64,000 bases of DNA from JAYRZB01 sp041916675 (GTDB taxonomy: Bacteria > Pseudomonadota > Alphaproteobacteria > Rhizobiales > Devosiaceae). The translations under genes were made by a program, and so were the position numbers. Of the stretch, positions 8,230 through 16,815 are shown one piece after another (within the stretch, counting starts at the first letter, position 1; each line of letters opens with the position of its first letter). The notes below the pieces were generated by a model. It saw only the letters and a program-made list of their open reading frames with translations, was not told the DNA's origin and did not search any database. The DNA lies in assembly GCA_041916675.1 (NCBI GenBank), contig JAYRZB010000002.1, positions 310,001-374,000 on the forward strand. The letters are read 5' to 3'.

Positions 8230-9150
8230 TCACGCCTCCCGTGGCGGCGCGGCAAAGAACGTCCTTCGCGCCTCATCTTCATGCAGGTCAAAATATGCGG
8301 TGTGATGGTCCTTGGGCTGCACGGTCTCGGAATAGAGGGTGAGCGGAAACTCTTCCTCAAAGAGGATCTCGGCAACTACGCCCGAGAAGTCCTTCTCGTA
8401 GCAATTCTGGAGGATCTTGAGGTTGGTTGACGGGAAGCTGTCTTTGAACTCGAGATTGAAGGCCGGCATGAAATAGCGGATCAGCGCTGCTTCGTAGAGC
8501 GCGACCCTCTCCTTCTCCGTAGTGCCGAAAAGCTTGTCTAGCCCGTGGCCGATCCGCTCATCGCTCTTGGATTTGTCCTTGGCAAATGGGTTGAAGCTGG
8601 TGAGGACGCGGGTGGTCGCGATGGCGAACATCACTATCTGCAAATGATGCCCCTCGGGGACGCCCTTGATGGAAATCTCCTGCAGCTTTTCATGCTTGAT
8701 CAGGCGATCAAGAGCGTTGCGGGAGCCGTCTTTGCCGTAGGCCTGGCCGATATACTTGACCAAAAACTTGCCCGTCCCAAATTCACGGTTCAGGCGGTCG
8801 AGACACAGCTCATGCCCCGGCGGATCCGCAAGCTCGCCGTCCTTGGTCAAGAACCAGGCGCCGTCCTTCTCGACCAGACCGACCCCCTCCTCCAAAATCC
8901 ATTTGAGGTCGTAGCGCTTACCTAAGACCTCAAAGGTCATGATGAGGTTGACGCCCTCGAGCTTCATGTCCTTCAGGTCGATCTTGGGAACGAATCCCAC
9001 GACGTAGATGTGGCAATCCTTCACCAGGTCGCCAAACTGGGCGAGCCCTTCCTTGTCGTAAAGACCCGCCGCGGGGATGGTAATGAAGCTGAGCGCATAG
9101 AGGCTCAGCACGTGTTCGACGTCGAATTGCTTGCCTTCAAAGGCCTTCAT
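8230..9150 (-). CDS. GIY-YIG-like nuclease family protein
   Basis: A 306-residue soluble protein. Residues 131-153 (VKYIGQAYGKDGSRNALDRL and on to His153) match the YIG half and following helix of the GIY-YIG fold, with Arg144 and Arg149 as candidate catalytic arginines. Residues 217-232 (ALYEAALIRYFMPAFN) supply the family's conserved Glu220 and terminal P-x-x-N. The insert between them is longer than in minimal nucleases. N-terminal residues 1-125 are an extra beta-rich domain of unknown role. It lies 52 bases downstream of the secreted CXXCH gene on the same strand. Enzymatic activity is inferred. Confidence 0.6.
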   Translation of the reverse strand: MKAFEGKQFDVEHVLSLYALSFITIPAAGLYDKEGLAQFGDLVKDCHIYVVGFVPKIDLKDMKLEGVNLIMTFEVLGKRYDLKWILEEGVGLVEKDGAWFLTKDGELADPPGHELCLDRLNREFGTGKFLVKYIGQAYGKDGSRNALDRLIKHEKLQEISIKGVPEGHHLQIVMFAIATTRVLTSFNPFAKDKSKSDERIGHGLDKLFGTTEKERVALYEAALIRYFMPAFNLEFKDSFPSTNLKILQNCYEKDFSGVVAEILFEEEFPLTLYSETVQPKDHHTAYFDLHEDEARRTFFAAPPREA

Positions 9151-9202
9151 TGGAAGTCACCGGTTCGCGAGGCGGATTGGCGCACCGCGCCGCGGTTGCG
9201 GG

Positions 9203-10579
9203 TCAGCGCACCGGGACCATGTAGTCGTCCCAGTCGATCCCCTCAAGCAGGATACGCTTGAGGTCCTCATCGGCTGGCGCAACTGAGAGAGGAGACGCTA
9301 TCCTCGCCGTCTCATCGCACACGAGTGGCACTGTCGTTCCGTTCAAGGGCGGATCCTGCTGCTCCGCTGAAAAGCAGAAGCGTTCGAGTGCGGCCTGCAG
9401 CTGCAGCGAGTAGTCCATCGACAAGGCGTCGACGAGCACGGTTGACTGGAAGAACTTGGTTTGGGGATCGAACAGCTGACCGGGCGCGATGTTGCGGAAA
9501 TAGGTAGTGAGGCGTTCGGCGACGGCCACGGCATCGCCGGCGTCGACCGGCCCAGATGGGAGGTTCCCAAAATCGTCGCTGCGCGGAAACTGCGCCGTGC
9601 TATGGCATGAAGTGCAACTGCTGATGAGGTTGTCAGCGGGACCGTTCATCCGGCCACCCCAGCCGAGCTCGGGCCGCTCCTCCCAGCCATGGGTCGTACC
9701 GGATAGGCTTGCGTCGACAACATTCTCAACGAGCGCCCCTCCCAGTCCGGCAGTCGGATCATTGCCCCACGATAGCCCCACTGCGCGGAGCCGGCGCCAT
9801 GGATTGGGATCGACCACGGCATTGTTGTAGACGAAGGTTCCAAATACCCAGCCGGTGTCGGTGGCGCGCGGATCGCGCACCGCGACGTCCACTTGCAACA
9901 GACGCATCACACGAGGAGGTTTTGGCTCCTCGCCGGTCGGCTCGTTCGCCCGGTCGACGTCAACCTTCCATTCTGGCGATCCATCCAGATAGGGCACCTC
10001 AGCCTTGGAAGCGGTCGTGAACAGCAGTTTGAACGACACAGTCCCGATAGGAAACAACACGTTGGTGGCGTCCGGCTGACAGGGATCGGCGAAGACCTTC
10101 GAAAGGGTCTGGGCGCCGAAGGCGTTGTAATAGCCGATGGCCCAAGTCTGGAAGCGTCGGGTGACGCCGTCCTTGAGCTGCTCGGGATCGGTGCCGCGCT
10201 CCTTGGTAAGCCCATGGACGAACTCGCGGCCCGAGGGTCCTGGGTGCATCCAGATCATGTGGTACCAGGAGCGCGTCGAATTGGCGGCGATATCGAAATC
10301 CGCCTCGATGGTGCCAGCTCCCGTCATGTTGCCTTCATAGGCATAGTCGAGCACCGACCAGATGTAGGCCTGCCAGTCGGTCGTAAAGTCGATCGACAGG
10401 AATGGCGGCGGCGCCTCCGCCGTCTGAGGCGCATAGTCGAATTTGCCGACGAACGCCTGGCTATCGACATACCCCTTTGGGACACCGAAGAACTCGTTGT
10501 AGCTCGGCACTGCGCACTGCCCGAAGGAAGCGCTTGCCAGCCCCAGCCATGCCAGAACGGAGATTGCTGCCGCGCGCAT
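9203..10579 (-). CDS. Secreted single-CXXCH (c-type cytochrome-like) protein
   Basis: A 458-residue protein from ATG 10579, which has GAGGGA six bases upstream; the 20-codon longer frame lacks support. It starts with a Sec signal peptide (MRAAAISVLAWLGLASASFG) cleaved near FGQ, so it is periplasmic or extracellular. A single haem-attachment motif CTSCH occurs at residues 322-326 within SSCTSCHSTAQF. The rest is rich in Trp, Pro and Gly and matches no family I know, though the spacing resembles large monohaem proteins. It diverges from the EEP nuclease operon over 195 bases. An exported haem protein beside cytosolic nucleases is unexpected; it may be independent cargo. Confidence 0.75.
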   Translation of the reverse strand: MRAAAISVLAWLGLASASFGQCAVPSYNEFFGVPKGYVDSQAFVGKFDYAPQTAEAPPPFLSIDFTTDWQAYIWSVLDYAYEGNMTGAGTIEADFDIAANSTRSWYHMIWMHPGPSGREFVHGLTKERGTDPEQLKDGVTRRFQTWAIGYYNAFGAQTLSKVFADPCQPDATNVLFPIGTVSFKLLFTTASKAEVPYLDGSPEWKVDVDRANEPTGEEPKPPRVMRLLQVDVAVRDPRATDTGWVFGTFVYNNAVVDPNPWRRLRAVGLSWGNDPTAGLGGALVENVVDASLSGTTHGWEERPELGWGGRMNGPADNLISSCTSCHSTAQFPRSDDFGNLPSGPVDAGDAVAVAERLTTYFRNIAPGQLFDPQTKFFQSTVLVDALSMDYSLQLQAALERFCFSAEQQDPPLNGTTVPLVCDETARIASPLSVAPADEDLKRILLEGIDWDDYMVPVR

Positions 10580-10774
10580 TGAATTGTCCCTCGTCAATTC
10601 TTTGTCGCCAAGCATTTCCCTTTCGATTGTCAGAATCAAGCGAGGTTCTGATGTTGATTACAATTGGCGCATCTTGCGACGATAGTCGCGCCGTGGCGTA
10701 TTGCCCTCCGCCCGTTGCGGGCACGCACAGCTTAGTGCGGCGACTTCGTTCAGGCGATTTTCTGGGGGATTGCA

Positions 10775-11809
10775 ATGGCATTCTATCAGTCGCTACGCGA
10801 CGAGAAGCGCTATCCGCGCGGCACATCGGAACCCGGCCAAGCGGGGTGGGTGGCCGAACGATTGCTCCGGCTCAGAGCCCTGCTCAACGCTCAGATCGTG
10901 TCACGCAGGCGGCCCGACAGCCTGGTGATCGGCTCGTGGAACATCCAGCACTTCGATGCGGGCAAGCCGCGACTTGACGAGAGCTTTCACTACATTGCCG
11001 AAATCGTCGACAAGTTCGACCTCTGCGCGATCCAGGAGGTCCGTGACCAGTCCTCGGTGGAACGCCTGGTCCGGTTGCTGGGTCCGTCCTGGGACTATTT
11101 CATCAATGACAGTTCGGGTGATGGCCGCGGCAATCACGAGCGCATGGCGTTCGTATTCAACCGCAACCGCATCCTGTTCCGGCACCTTATCGGCGAGCTC
11201 GTGATCCCCAAGGGCGCACTACCCAACGATGAGCAGTTCGGGCGCACGCCGTTCTTTGCGGCGTTTCAGGCCGGGTGGTTCAAGTTCACCCTCTGCTCCG
11301 CCCACATCGTATTCACCGAGGAGGAGGGTCGGCCGCTACGTGAAGACGAAATCCGCGTGGTCGGTGACGAGCTTGCCAAGCGCGCCAAAGAAACCGAGGA
11401 AGTCCATGTGTTGATCGGCGACCTCAATACCGACGATCAGACCTCGGCTGGGATCGTGGCGCTCAAGAAAGCGGGATTCCTGGTCCCTGAATTCGGACCT
11501 ACGTCGCTCAAAGGCAAGAAACACTACGACCACATCGCGTTCGCCGGTCCGGCGGACGAGTCGCACATGCTGGCCAAGGGGGCAATCGCCTGGAACGAGG
11601 CTGTGTTCACCTCGGCCGACATGGAAGCGTATCGCGCGCCCGCTGAGCGGACCTACGAAAAGACCTATGTCGATTGGCCGGGCTCGTATCTCGACTGGAG
11701 TCTGAGAGAGATGTCCGACCATCTCCCGGTCTGGATCGAGCTCAAGATCGACTACTCGAACGAGTACCTATCAAGGACGCAGGAACTCAAAGCGGGAGAG
11801 CGTCCATGA
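10775..11809 (+). CDS. Endonuclease/exonuclease/phosphatase (EEP) family protein
   Basis: A 344-residue protein; ATG 10775 follows TGGGGGATTGCA. All EEP signatures are visible: GSWNIQHF (Asn56), CAIQEVRD (Glu88), CSAHIVF, LIGDLNTD, KKHYDHIAF and EMSDHLPVWIEL (Asp315, His316). The fold is that of DNase I, ExoIII and Mg-dependent phosphatases. The order and spacing point to an active hydrolase, probably a nuclease, but the substrate is not determinable. There is no signal peptide, so it is cytosolic. It is the first gene of a six-gene operon, 13 bases before the metallopeptidase-like gene. Confidence 0.88.
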   Translation: MAFYQSLRDEKRYPRGTSEPGQAGWVAERLLRLRALLNAQIVSRRRPDSLVIGSWNIQHFDAGKPRLDESFHYIAEIVDKFDLCAIQEVRDQSSVERLVRLLGPSWDYFINDSSGDGRGNHERMAFVFNRNRILFRHLIGELVIPKGALPNDEQFGRTPFFAAFQAGWFKFTLCSAHIVFTEEEGRPLREDEIRVVGDELAKRAKETEEVHVLIGDLNTDDQTSAGIVALKKAGFLVPEFGPTSLKGKKHYDHIAFAGPADESHMLAKGAIAWNEAVFTSADMEAYRAPAERTYEKTYVDWPGSYLDWSLREMSDHLPVWIELKIDYSNEYLSRTQELKAGERP

Positions 11810-11822
11810 GGAGCACTGGCGG

Positions 11823-14558
11823 ATGGTGACCTCGGCGGAGAGCGTCGTGGGTCTGAGCCAATTGATCGGCTTTCTGGGCAATACGACCTTCAACCTGCTC
11901 CTCAACCAGGGCATTGCAGGTCCGGTTGCCAAAGAGATCGCGCGGGGCATTGTCCAACTGTCCCCCGAAGCCATCTCGAAGCTCGACGAGATAGAGGAGC
12001 TAACGGAGGACGTCCGGGTCGCACTGCAAACCGTGCTTGTTCTTGTGGCGTCCGTGCTGCCAACCCTCGCCGGTGATACAGCCACGGAAGAAGAGCTCGA
12101 TCAGGGCGCACGCGCGATGGAGCGGGCGGGAGGAATCGCTGAGGAGATCGGCGACCCGACTTTTGCCTACAACTATTATGAGATCGCCTGGAACATCGGC
12201 GGCGCCTATGACCGCCCCGCCCTGAGCATCGCAGAGAAGCTCCGAGCACTTTCAAACCCCGATATCGTCGATCAACATCATGGCGCGATCTGGCGGCTCG
12301 CGATTGAGCTTTTTCGTAAGGCAGTCGACGAGCAAGATCATTGGTCACCAGCGATCGATGCCGTGGAGTTGGCCCTCACCTGTCGCATCACTCATCCCGA
12401 ACTGCGACTCGATCTCTATAAGCGTCTCGCCAATCAGATGCTGCGCACTGAAGGAACCAAGGTGGCCGATATCATCGGCATCTTTGGGGCGCAGTCTCCT
12501 CCCGACTTCAACCCGGCCGCTCGCCGCGAAGCCCGGCTCGCTCTGGCGCGGGCCGGTGGCCCGAAGCTACCCGACACCGCGCCCGAGGGGATCATCGAAC
12601 TCCTCGCACTGGCGCAGGGTCAGGTAATGCTTGACGACCTGCGCCTCGAGCTCGAACCGAACACAAGCCTGCCACCCGAGATCGTTTGGACCGACCTGAG
12701 ATATCGCGACTCGCGTCTCGCAAGCGCGGTTCCTGGCGGCAGGTCGCTGCTGGTCCACCTCCATCGCTCGGGCATCCTGCTGCTGGATCTGGCGCACGAA
12801 ATCGCTCATGCCGAGACATTGCAGGGCGCGGTCGGACTTCGACAGACGGCCTATCGAACGGTGTTGAACTACATCGAATTCATGCTGATCGATCGGACCG
12901 GTCAGACGCCGGACACAGGATTGCCATCCGCCATTCATGAATTGCCGGCCGACGGCGCTGCTGTCTTCCTCGCCGGACATCAGCTGCGCACAGCGATACT
13001 TGCCGACATCGAACGCAAAGTCTGGCGCTCCTGGCTCGAAGGCGTCGCCGTTTACGTCGAGCTCCTCTGTGATCCCGTCGACGATCTCTCCGAGATCTCC
13101 CATGTCCACGCCGCGATCAGGTCGATGATCGACATCGCGGTTTCGCCCCGGGAGGGCGAAACCGAAGAGGAGTTCGGCCGCAGATACATGGAGACCGTCG
13201 CTGCTGAGTTCGAGGCGTTCTACACGCAAGCGCTGAAGCTGCGCTCCCGTCCCAATCACGTTGCCTATTTCGACACCGCACAGGGGCGCGACGCCAGCGA
13301 CCTATACTGCCTGGGATACATGGTCGTCCGCTCTGTCGTGGCTGCATGGGAGAAGACGCTTGGGCGACGTTTGCCGCCTATGGTGGCCTGTAAGCTTCTG
13401 CTCAACGCGACAAAGATCGGGACGTTCGAGATGCATAGCCGGCCCGAGCCTGCGGACTCGGAGCTCGCCGGCGGCATGCAAGAGCGCTACCTGGCCTGGC
13501 TTGAGGAGCTGAGAACCCTATCGCGAGAAACCCTAGAATCGTTCTTCGAACCTGTGCATCGCGAAGCCAAAGGTCGGCCTCAGGTCTGGCGCAACGGCGC
13601 CCCCGAACCCGTGGCTGACCCGGACGAAGCGATCGCGCATCGCGCGCCTTTCTTTGCGCAATTGCAGACTCGAATGCGTCGAGTCATGGGCCTTGAGCGT
13701 GAAGACGGCTCAATGGTCGATGCCGGCGAGCACCCGGAAATGCTCGCGGAGGTCTTCGAGTGGAACGTCGAGGCGAGCCGCCTCCTGCCTATCGGGTCCG
13801 TCGATCCTCGGCTCTTGTTGTCCGAAGACCAGCCGGGCTGGATGGCGCTCAACATACGAACCTACGCCGCCGAATTCCCCAAGCACGAAGATGAGAGTCT
13901 GCGGCCGTCGCGATATCAGTTGCGGATATGGCCCGCTGGCGGAGGGGAGACGGAGGTAGAGGAGCTGCGCCGCGAGATCGGGCGCCTCGGGACCGACCGG
14001 CTACTGACGACGCGCATTATCGACCTCAACGCGCACCCGCATTCACCCTACCAGAGCGTGACAATCTCCTATCTCGCGACGTTCCTTGGCTCTTCTGCAA
14101 AGTTTATTCAGCCCACGGGCGGCCAGACGGACATTGCCGCTGAGTTCCCCGATTTCGCCGCAGCCCTCCAACGGCGAATGTTTCCGCCATACGGGATTGC
14201 CGATGAGGAGGCGACGATCGCCGACACCGGCTTTCTCACCGAGCGGCTGCGACGTATCCACCCGACCAATGCCTACGTCCAGTTTGCGGATGAAGTGGCT
14301 GGTAGAAACATCGCTTTGGACGTCGCCTTCGCAGCGGCAGACCGGGCGTTCGGGTCGGGGGGCGAAGCTTTCCGCGCCATATATGACCATGTCATGAGTA
14401 ACGGTGACATCCGGCGCTCTATCGCCCTTTCGCTGTTTGAGACGGGACGCGATGAGGCGGGCAAAGTCGCGCCGGACGTCGAAGGAACGGCACTAGGCCG
14501 ACGTATCTTCTCAGCATCGAGTTACTCTGGCGTCAGACCCTTTGGAGAGAAAGCATGA
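11823..14558 (+). CDS. Large HEXXH (gluzincin-like) putative metallopeptidase
   Basis: A 911-residue protein. Residues 1-100 are helical and hydrophobic in patches (LSQLIGFLGNTTFNLLLNQ). A zinc-peptidase-like core follows: HEIAH at 325-329 preceded by LLDLA, and SWLEGVAVYVELL with Glu406, matching the gluzincin third-ligand pattern 77 residues downstream. The region after residue 450 is a long unrecognised sensor or scaffold. No signal peptide or clear membrane span is present, so it should act inside the cell. It overlaps the next gene by 4 bases. Its position between an EEP nuclease and a GIY-YIG nuclease suggests a protease that activates or regulates effectors. That role is inference. Confidence 0.72.
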   Translation: MVTSAESVVGLSQLIGFLGNTTFNLLLNQGIAGPVAKEIARGIVQLSPEAISKLDEIEELTEDVRVALQTVLVLVASVLPTLAGDTATEEELDQGARAMERAGGIAEEIGDPTFAYNYYEIAWNIGGAYDRPALSIAEKLRALSNPDIVDQHHGAIWRLAIELFRKAVDEQDHWSPAIDAVELALTCRITHPELRLDLYKRLANQMLRTEGTKVADIIGIFGAQSPPDFNPAARREARLALARAGGPKLPDTAPEGIIELLALAQGQVMLDDLRLELEPNTSLPPEIVWTDLRYRDSRLASAVPGGRSLLVHLHRSGILLLDLAHEIAHAETLQGAVGLRQTAYRTVLNYIEFMLIDRTGQTPDTGLPSAIHELPADGAAVFLAGHQLRTAILADIERKVWRSWLEGVAVYVELLCDPVDDLSEISHVHAAIRSMIDIAVSPREGETEEEFGRRYMETVAAEFEAFYTQALKLRSRPNHVAYFDTAQGRDASDLYCLGYMVVRSVVAAWEKTLGRRLPPMVACKLLLNATKIGTFEMHSRPEPADSELAGGMQERYLAWLEELRTLSRETLESFFEPVHREAKGRPQVWRNGAPEPVADPDEAIAHRAPFFAQLQTRMRRVMGLEREDGSMVDAGEHPEMLAEVFEWNVEASRLLPIGSVDPRLLLSEDQPGWMALNIRTYAAEFPKHEDESLRPSRYQLRIWPAGGGETEVEELRREIGRLGTDRLLTTRIIDLNAHPHSPYQSVTISYLATFLGSSAKFIQPTGGQTDIAAEFPDFAAALQRRMFPPYGIADEEATIADTGFLTERLRRIHPTNAYVQFADEVAGRNIALDVAFAAADRAFGSGGEAFRAIYDHVMSNGDIRRSIALSLFETGRDEAGKVAPDVEGTALGRRIFSASSYSGVRPFGEKA

Positions 14559-15082
14559 CCGAACTGCTGGTGCCCGTAACGGGAGACGTTCTGGATGTCG
14601 TTTTGAGCAGGATTAGTTTTGATGTGGTTGTCGCTGGAAGCGTCAGCGGCAATTACCAGAAGCTCAGCGCGCCTGCAGCGATCGCCGCCGCCAAGGAGGT
14701 CTGGGCTCGGATCGAGAAGGTGCTCAGGCGAGCGGCGATAGACGGTTGGGAGGCGGTCCGCGAAGAGGTCAGGATGGTCGGTGACTTTCTCGATGCGCGG
14801 ACCGCAGAGCTGCTGAATGAAGCCGCACAGCTGCGTGATGCCCTAATTGAGAAGCTGCGTGAGGCCATGCAGGGCATTCATGACTTCGTGCTTGGGTCCA
14901 TCCGGACGCGCGTCAAGATCGGAGAGGACACCTACGTGCTGGGCTCGATCGATCTCGAGAGCAAGCTCGTCTACTCGAGCTCGATCGAAGGATCGATCAC
15001 CGCGCTCTGCAAGTTCGTCGCGTCGGGAGAGTCCGTCGTAACGGGCAAATACACGCTGCTAACGCCGGCACCAAGCGCGTGA
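14555..15082 (+). CDS. Small helical protein of unknown function
   Basis: A 175-residue protein with ATGA overlap to the HEXXH gene. Residues about 40-125 form long amphipathic helices (AIAAAKEVWARIEKVLRRAA; LLNEAAQLRDALIEKLREA) likely to be coiled coil. Both ends are predicted beta strands (DVLDVVLSRISFDVVVAGSV at the start; GSITALCKFVASG near the end). It has no catalytic motif. As a tightly coupled product of the same operon it could be an adaptor or a substrate of the putative peptidase. I do not recognise the family. Confidence 0.7.
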   Translation: MTELLVPVTGDVLDVVLSRISFDVVVAGSVSGNYQKLSAPAAIAAAKEVWARIEKVLRRAAIDGWEAVREEVRMVGDFLDARTAELLNEAAQLRDALIEKLREAMQGIHDFVLGSIRTRVKIGEDTYVLGSIDLESKLVYSSSIEGSITALCKFVASGESVVTGKYTLLTPAPSA

Positions 15083-15720
15083 GCGCGCGCGTGGCGGCGA
15101 AGCGGGCGATGTCGGTCGTGGTGGCCGATCTTACGACCAAGAGCGACAAGATCCGATCCCTTTTGCGGGAAGGATATTTGAGGACTGAGGTCGCTGAGTT
15201 TCTCGGCGTCCGCTACCAGCATGTCCGCAAGGTCGCTGTCGACGCCGGGATCGATGAAGGTCTGCAGCGCGGTATCGTCGTCGTGCCGAAGTCGAAGCCA
15301 ATTGCGAAGGTGCGAGACGACGTCGCGATCGAGGTTCTAGTAGATGCCGGCTTCACCCGACTCGGTGCCTGGACGCTGGACAATGAAGGCCGGATCGTCC
15401 TCGATACGCCCGCCCCTCGCGATCCGGGTGTCTATGCCTTCGTCGTGGACGGTCTCATCAAATATGTCGGTGTCAGCCGCGCCGGGATTCGTAGCCGGAT
15501 GTCGAACTATCGCCTCGGCCAGACAGGACAGAAGACGAGTGCCCGCGTGAACCTCATCATCAATGAGCACGCCGCGGCGGGAACTCTCGTCGAGGTCTAC
15601 GTCGCCATGCCCCCTGCGCTCGAATGGAACGGACTGCCGGTCATAACTTCGGCAGGGCTAGAGGCCGGCCTCATCAAGATGATTCAGCCACCCTGGAACA
15701 AGATGGGGATCGGAACCTAA
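15079..15720 (+). CDS. HTH plus GIY-YIG nuclease
   Basis: A 213-residue protein starting at GTG 15079 (GTGA overlap). Residues about 22-55 (SDKIRSLLREGYLRTEVAEF) form a helix-turn-helix. The GIY-YIG domain spans 115-210: GVY at 117-119, YVG at 129-131, Arg138 and Arg140 on the following helix, Glu195 in SAGLEAGLIK and terminal PPWN at 204-207. All canonical catalytic positions are present, so it is likely an active Mg-dependent endonuclease with its own DNA-binding module. It is followed directly by a GTG-started small gene. The family is found in restriction, homing and conflict contexts. Confidence 0.82.
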   Translation: MSARVAAKRAMSVVVADLTTKSDKIRSLLREGYLRTEVAEFLGVRYQHVRKVAVDAGIDEGLQRGIVVVPKSKPIAKVRDDVAIEVLVDAGFTRLGAWTLDNEGRIVLDTPAPRDPGVYAFVVDGLIKYVGVSRAGIRSRMSNYRLGQTGQKTSARVNLIINEHAAAGTLVEVYVAMPPALEWNGLPVITSAGLEAGLIKMIQPPWNKMGIGT

Positions 15721-16017
15721 GTGACAAAACGCTGGCGAAGGGTCTCAATGGACGCCGACACGGCCGACCTTGGCGGCACAACAATCATCCGGATTACCAA
15801 AGGCACGAAAGGCGACGCCATGGCCAGCGTCGAGCGCATGGCGTGGTTCGAGCCCGACGGGCATCAATACACCGGCTATGCAGACTCCGTGACGGACGGT
15901 AGGCGCCCGGCGGCTGAGGTCCTCGCGGAATACCGCAAGACCACGGCCGTGGTCGCGCTCGAAAGCGACGAGTTGTGGAACGCCACCTGGGGTGAGCTGA
16001 GGAGCGAGCGTGGCTAA
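15721..16017 (+). CDS. Small hypothetical protein preceding HEPN-like gene
   Basis: A 98-residue protein at GTG 15721, immediately after the GIY-YIG stop and overlapping the next gene by 8 bases. It starts MTKRWRRVSMDADTADLGGT and contains a short beta-rich middle (IIRITKGTKGDAMASVERMA) and a helical end. No family is recognised. Its size and coupling to a HEPN-like gene would suit an antitoxin or regulatory partner, but nothing in the sequence proves this. Confidence 0.6.
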   Translation: MTKRWRRVSMDADTADLGGTTIIRITKGTKGDAMASVERMAWFEPDGHQYTGYADSVTDGRRPAAEVLAEYRKTTAVVALESDELWNATWGELRSERG

Positions 16018-16564
16018 ACCGAGCAAGTTGGTCCAAGTGTTCGCGAAGGCTAAGTACGCCCGCGACATGGTCGTCCAAGCACAGGATTCCATCCATCATC
16101 CAGGGGGGCTTTGGTATCACGCGATCGGCCTGTTCAACGCGTACTATGCGATCGTCGAGGAGCTTCTCAACCGCACTAAAAACGGAAACGACTTGGCGCT
16201 CACGCAGGCCGTCGATGCTTGGTGGACAGCTAATCGAGTGACGGTGGGCTCGTTCTTCCAACCCGAGCGCAACGTCGCGACGCACCAAGGCGAGATCGAG
16301 GTTGATTACTTCACCGAGTGGGAAATCGACCACGCAAACGATACCTCGCAGCCTGTACGCAGTGCCAGAGTCTCCATCAAAGGCTCGGCGTCGATCACAG
16401 ACATGCCTGGCCTAGAATTCCTCGCTCTCTGCAAGCCTGCGATTGAGTTCCTTTATGACGGCATCATCGCAATCGACTCCGACTACAAAACTCGTGGCGG
16501 AGGCCGGAACGGGCTTCCGGAGGCAGAGGACCTGACTGATTTCTTCAAGGATTTCGAACTCTGA
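16010..16564 (+). CDS. HEPN-like protein (RX4H motif)
   Basis: A 184-residue helical protein starting at GTG 16010. Helices around residues 10-60 (FAKAKYARDMVVQAQDSI; AIGLFNAYYAIVEELLNRT) precede RNVATH at residues 87-92, an R-x4-H motif in the position expected for HEPN ribonucleases. HEPN domains are common RNase effectors in toxin-antitoxin, abortive infection and CRISPR systems. The small overlapping gene upstream could be its partner. The assignment rests on the motif and helical context only; related non-catalytic helical families are possible. It is the last gene of the operon. Confidence 0.55.
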   Translation: MAKPSKLVQVFAKAKYARDMVVQAQDSIHHPGGLWYHAIGLFNAYYAIVEELLNRTKNGNDLALTQAVDAWWTANRVTVGSFFQPERNVATHQGEIEVDYFTEWEIDHANDTSQPVRSARVSIKGSASITDMPGLEFLALCKPAIEFLYDGIIAIDSDYKTRGGGRNGLPEAEDLTDFFKDFEL

Positions 16565-16815
16565 TCGCTCCGCATTCGTGCGCTTTTCTCTCCATATCTG
16601 CCACTAAACCGCACGGGTTGGAGCAAAGAAAGAACGAATGATAATCTTGCATTATCAGCTGCTTAGAAACCATCTCCTCAGCGAGGCTGCTCTTCGTTGC
16701 GTTCGACAAGGAAGAAAGCGGAACCCCCAGGGCCAGCAAGGGTTTCGCATGACGACGCGATTATGACAGCTTGATCGCCCATGATACGACCGCCATCAAT
16801 TTTTACTCGTTCCCG
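16565..16815. other. 251-base gene-free interval between convergent operons
   Basis: This stretch separates the plus-strand six-gene operon from the minus-strand partition pair. It contains a 7-bp inverted repeat, TGATAAT-CTTGC-ATTATCA, at 16639-16657 but no clear T-tract. A 64-codon minus-strand frame here has no support and is not called. Confidence 0.5.

Noticed and set aside
16545..16739. 64-codon minus-strand frame after the HEPN-like gene
   Set aside because: No ribosome-binding site, no family pattern, and overlaps the 3' end of the plus-strand gene.
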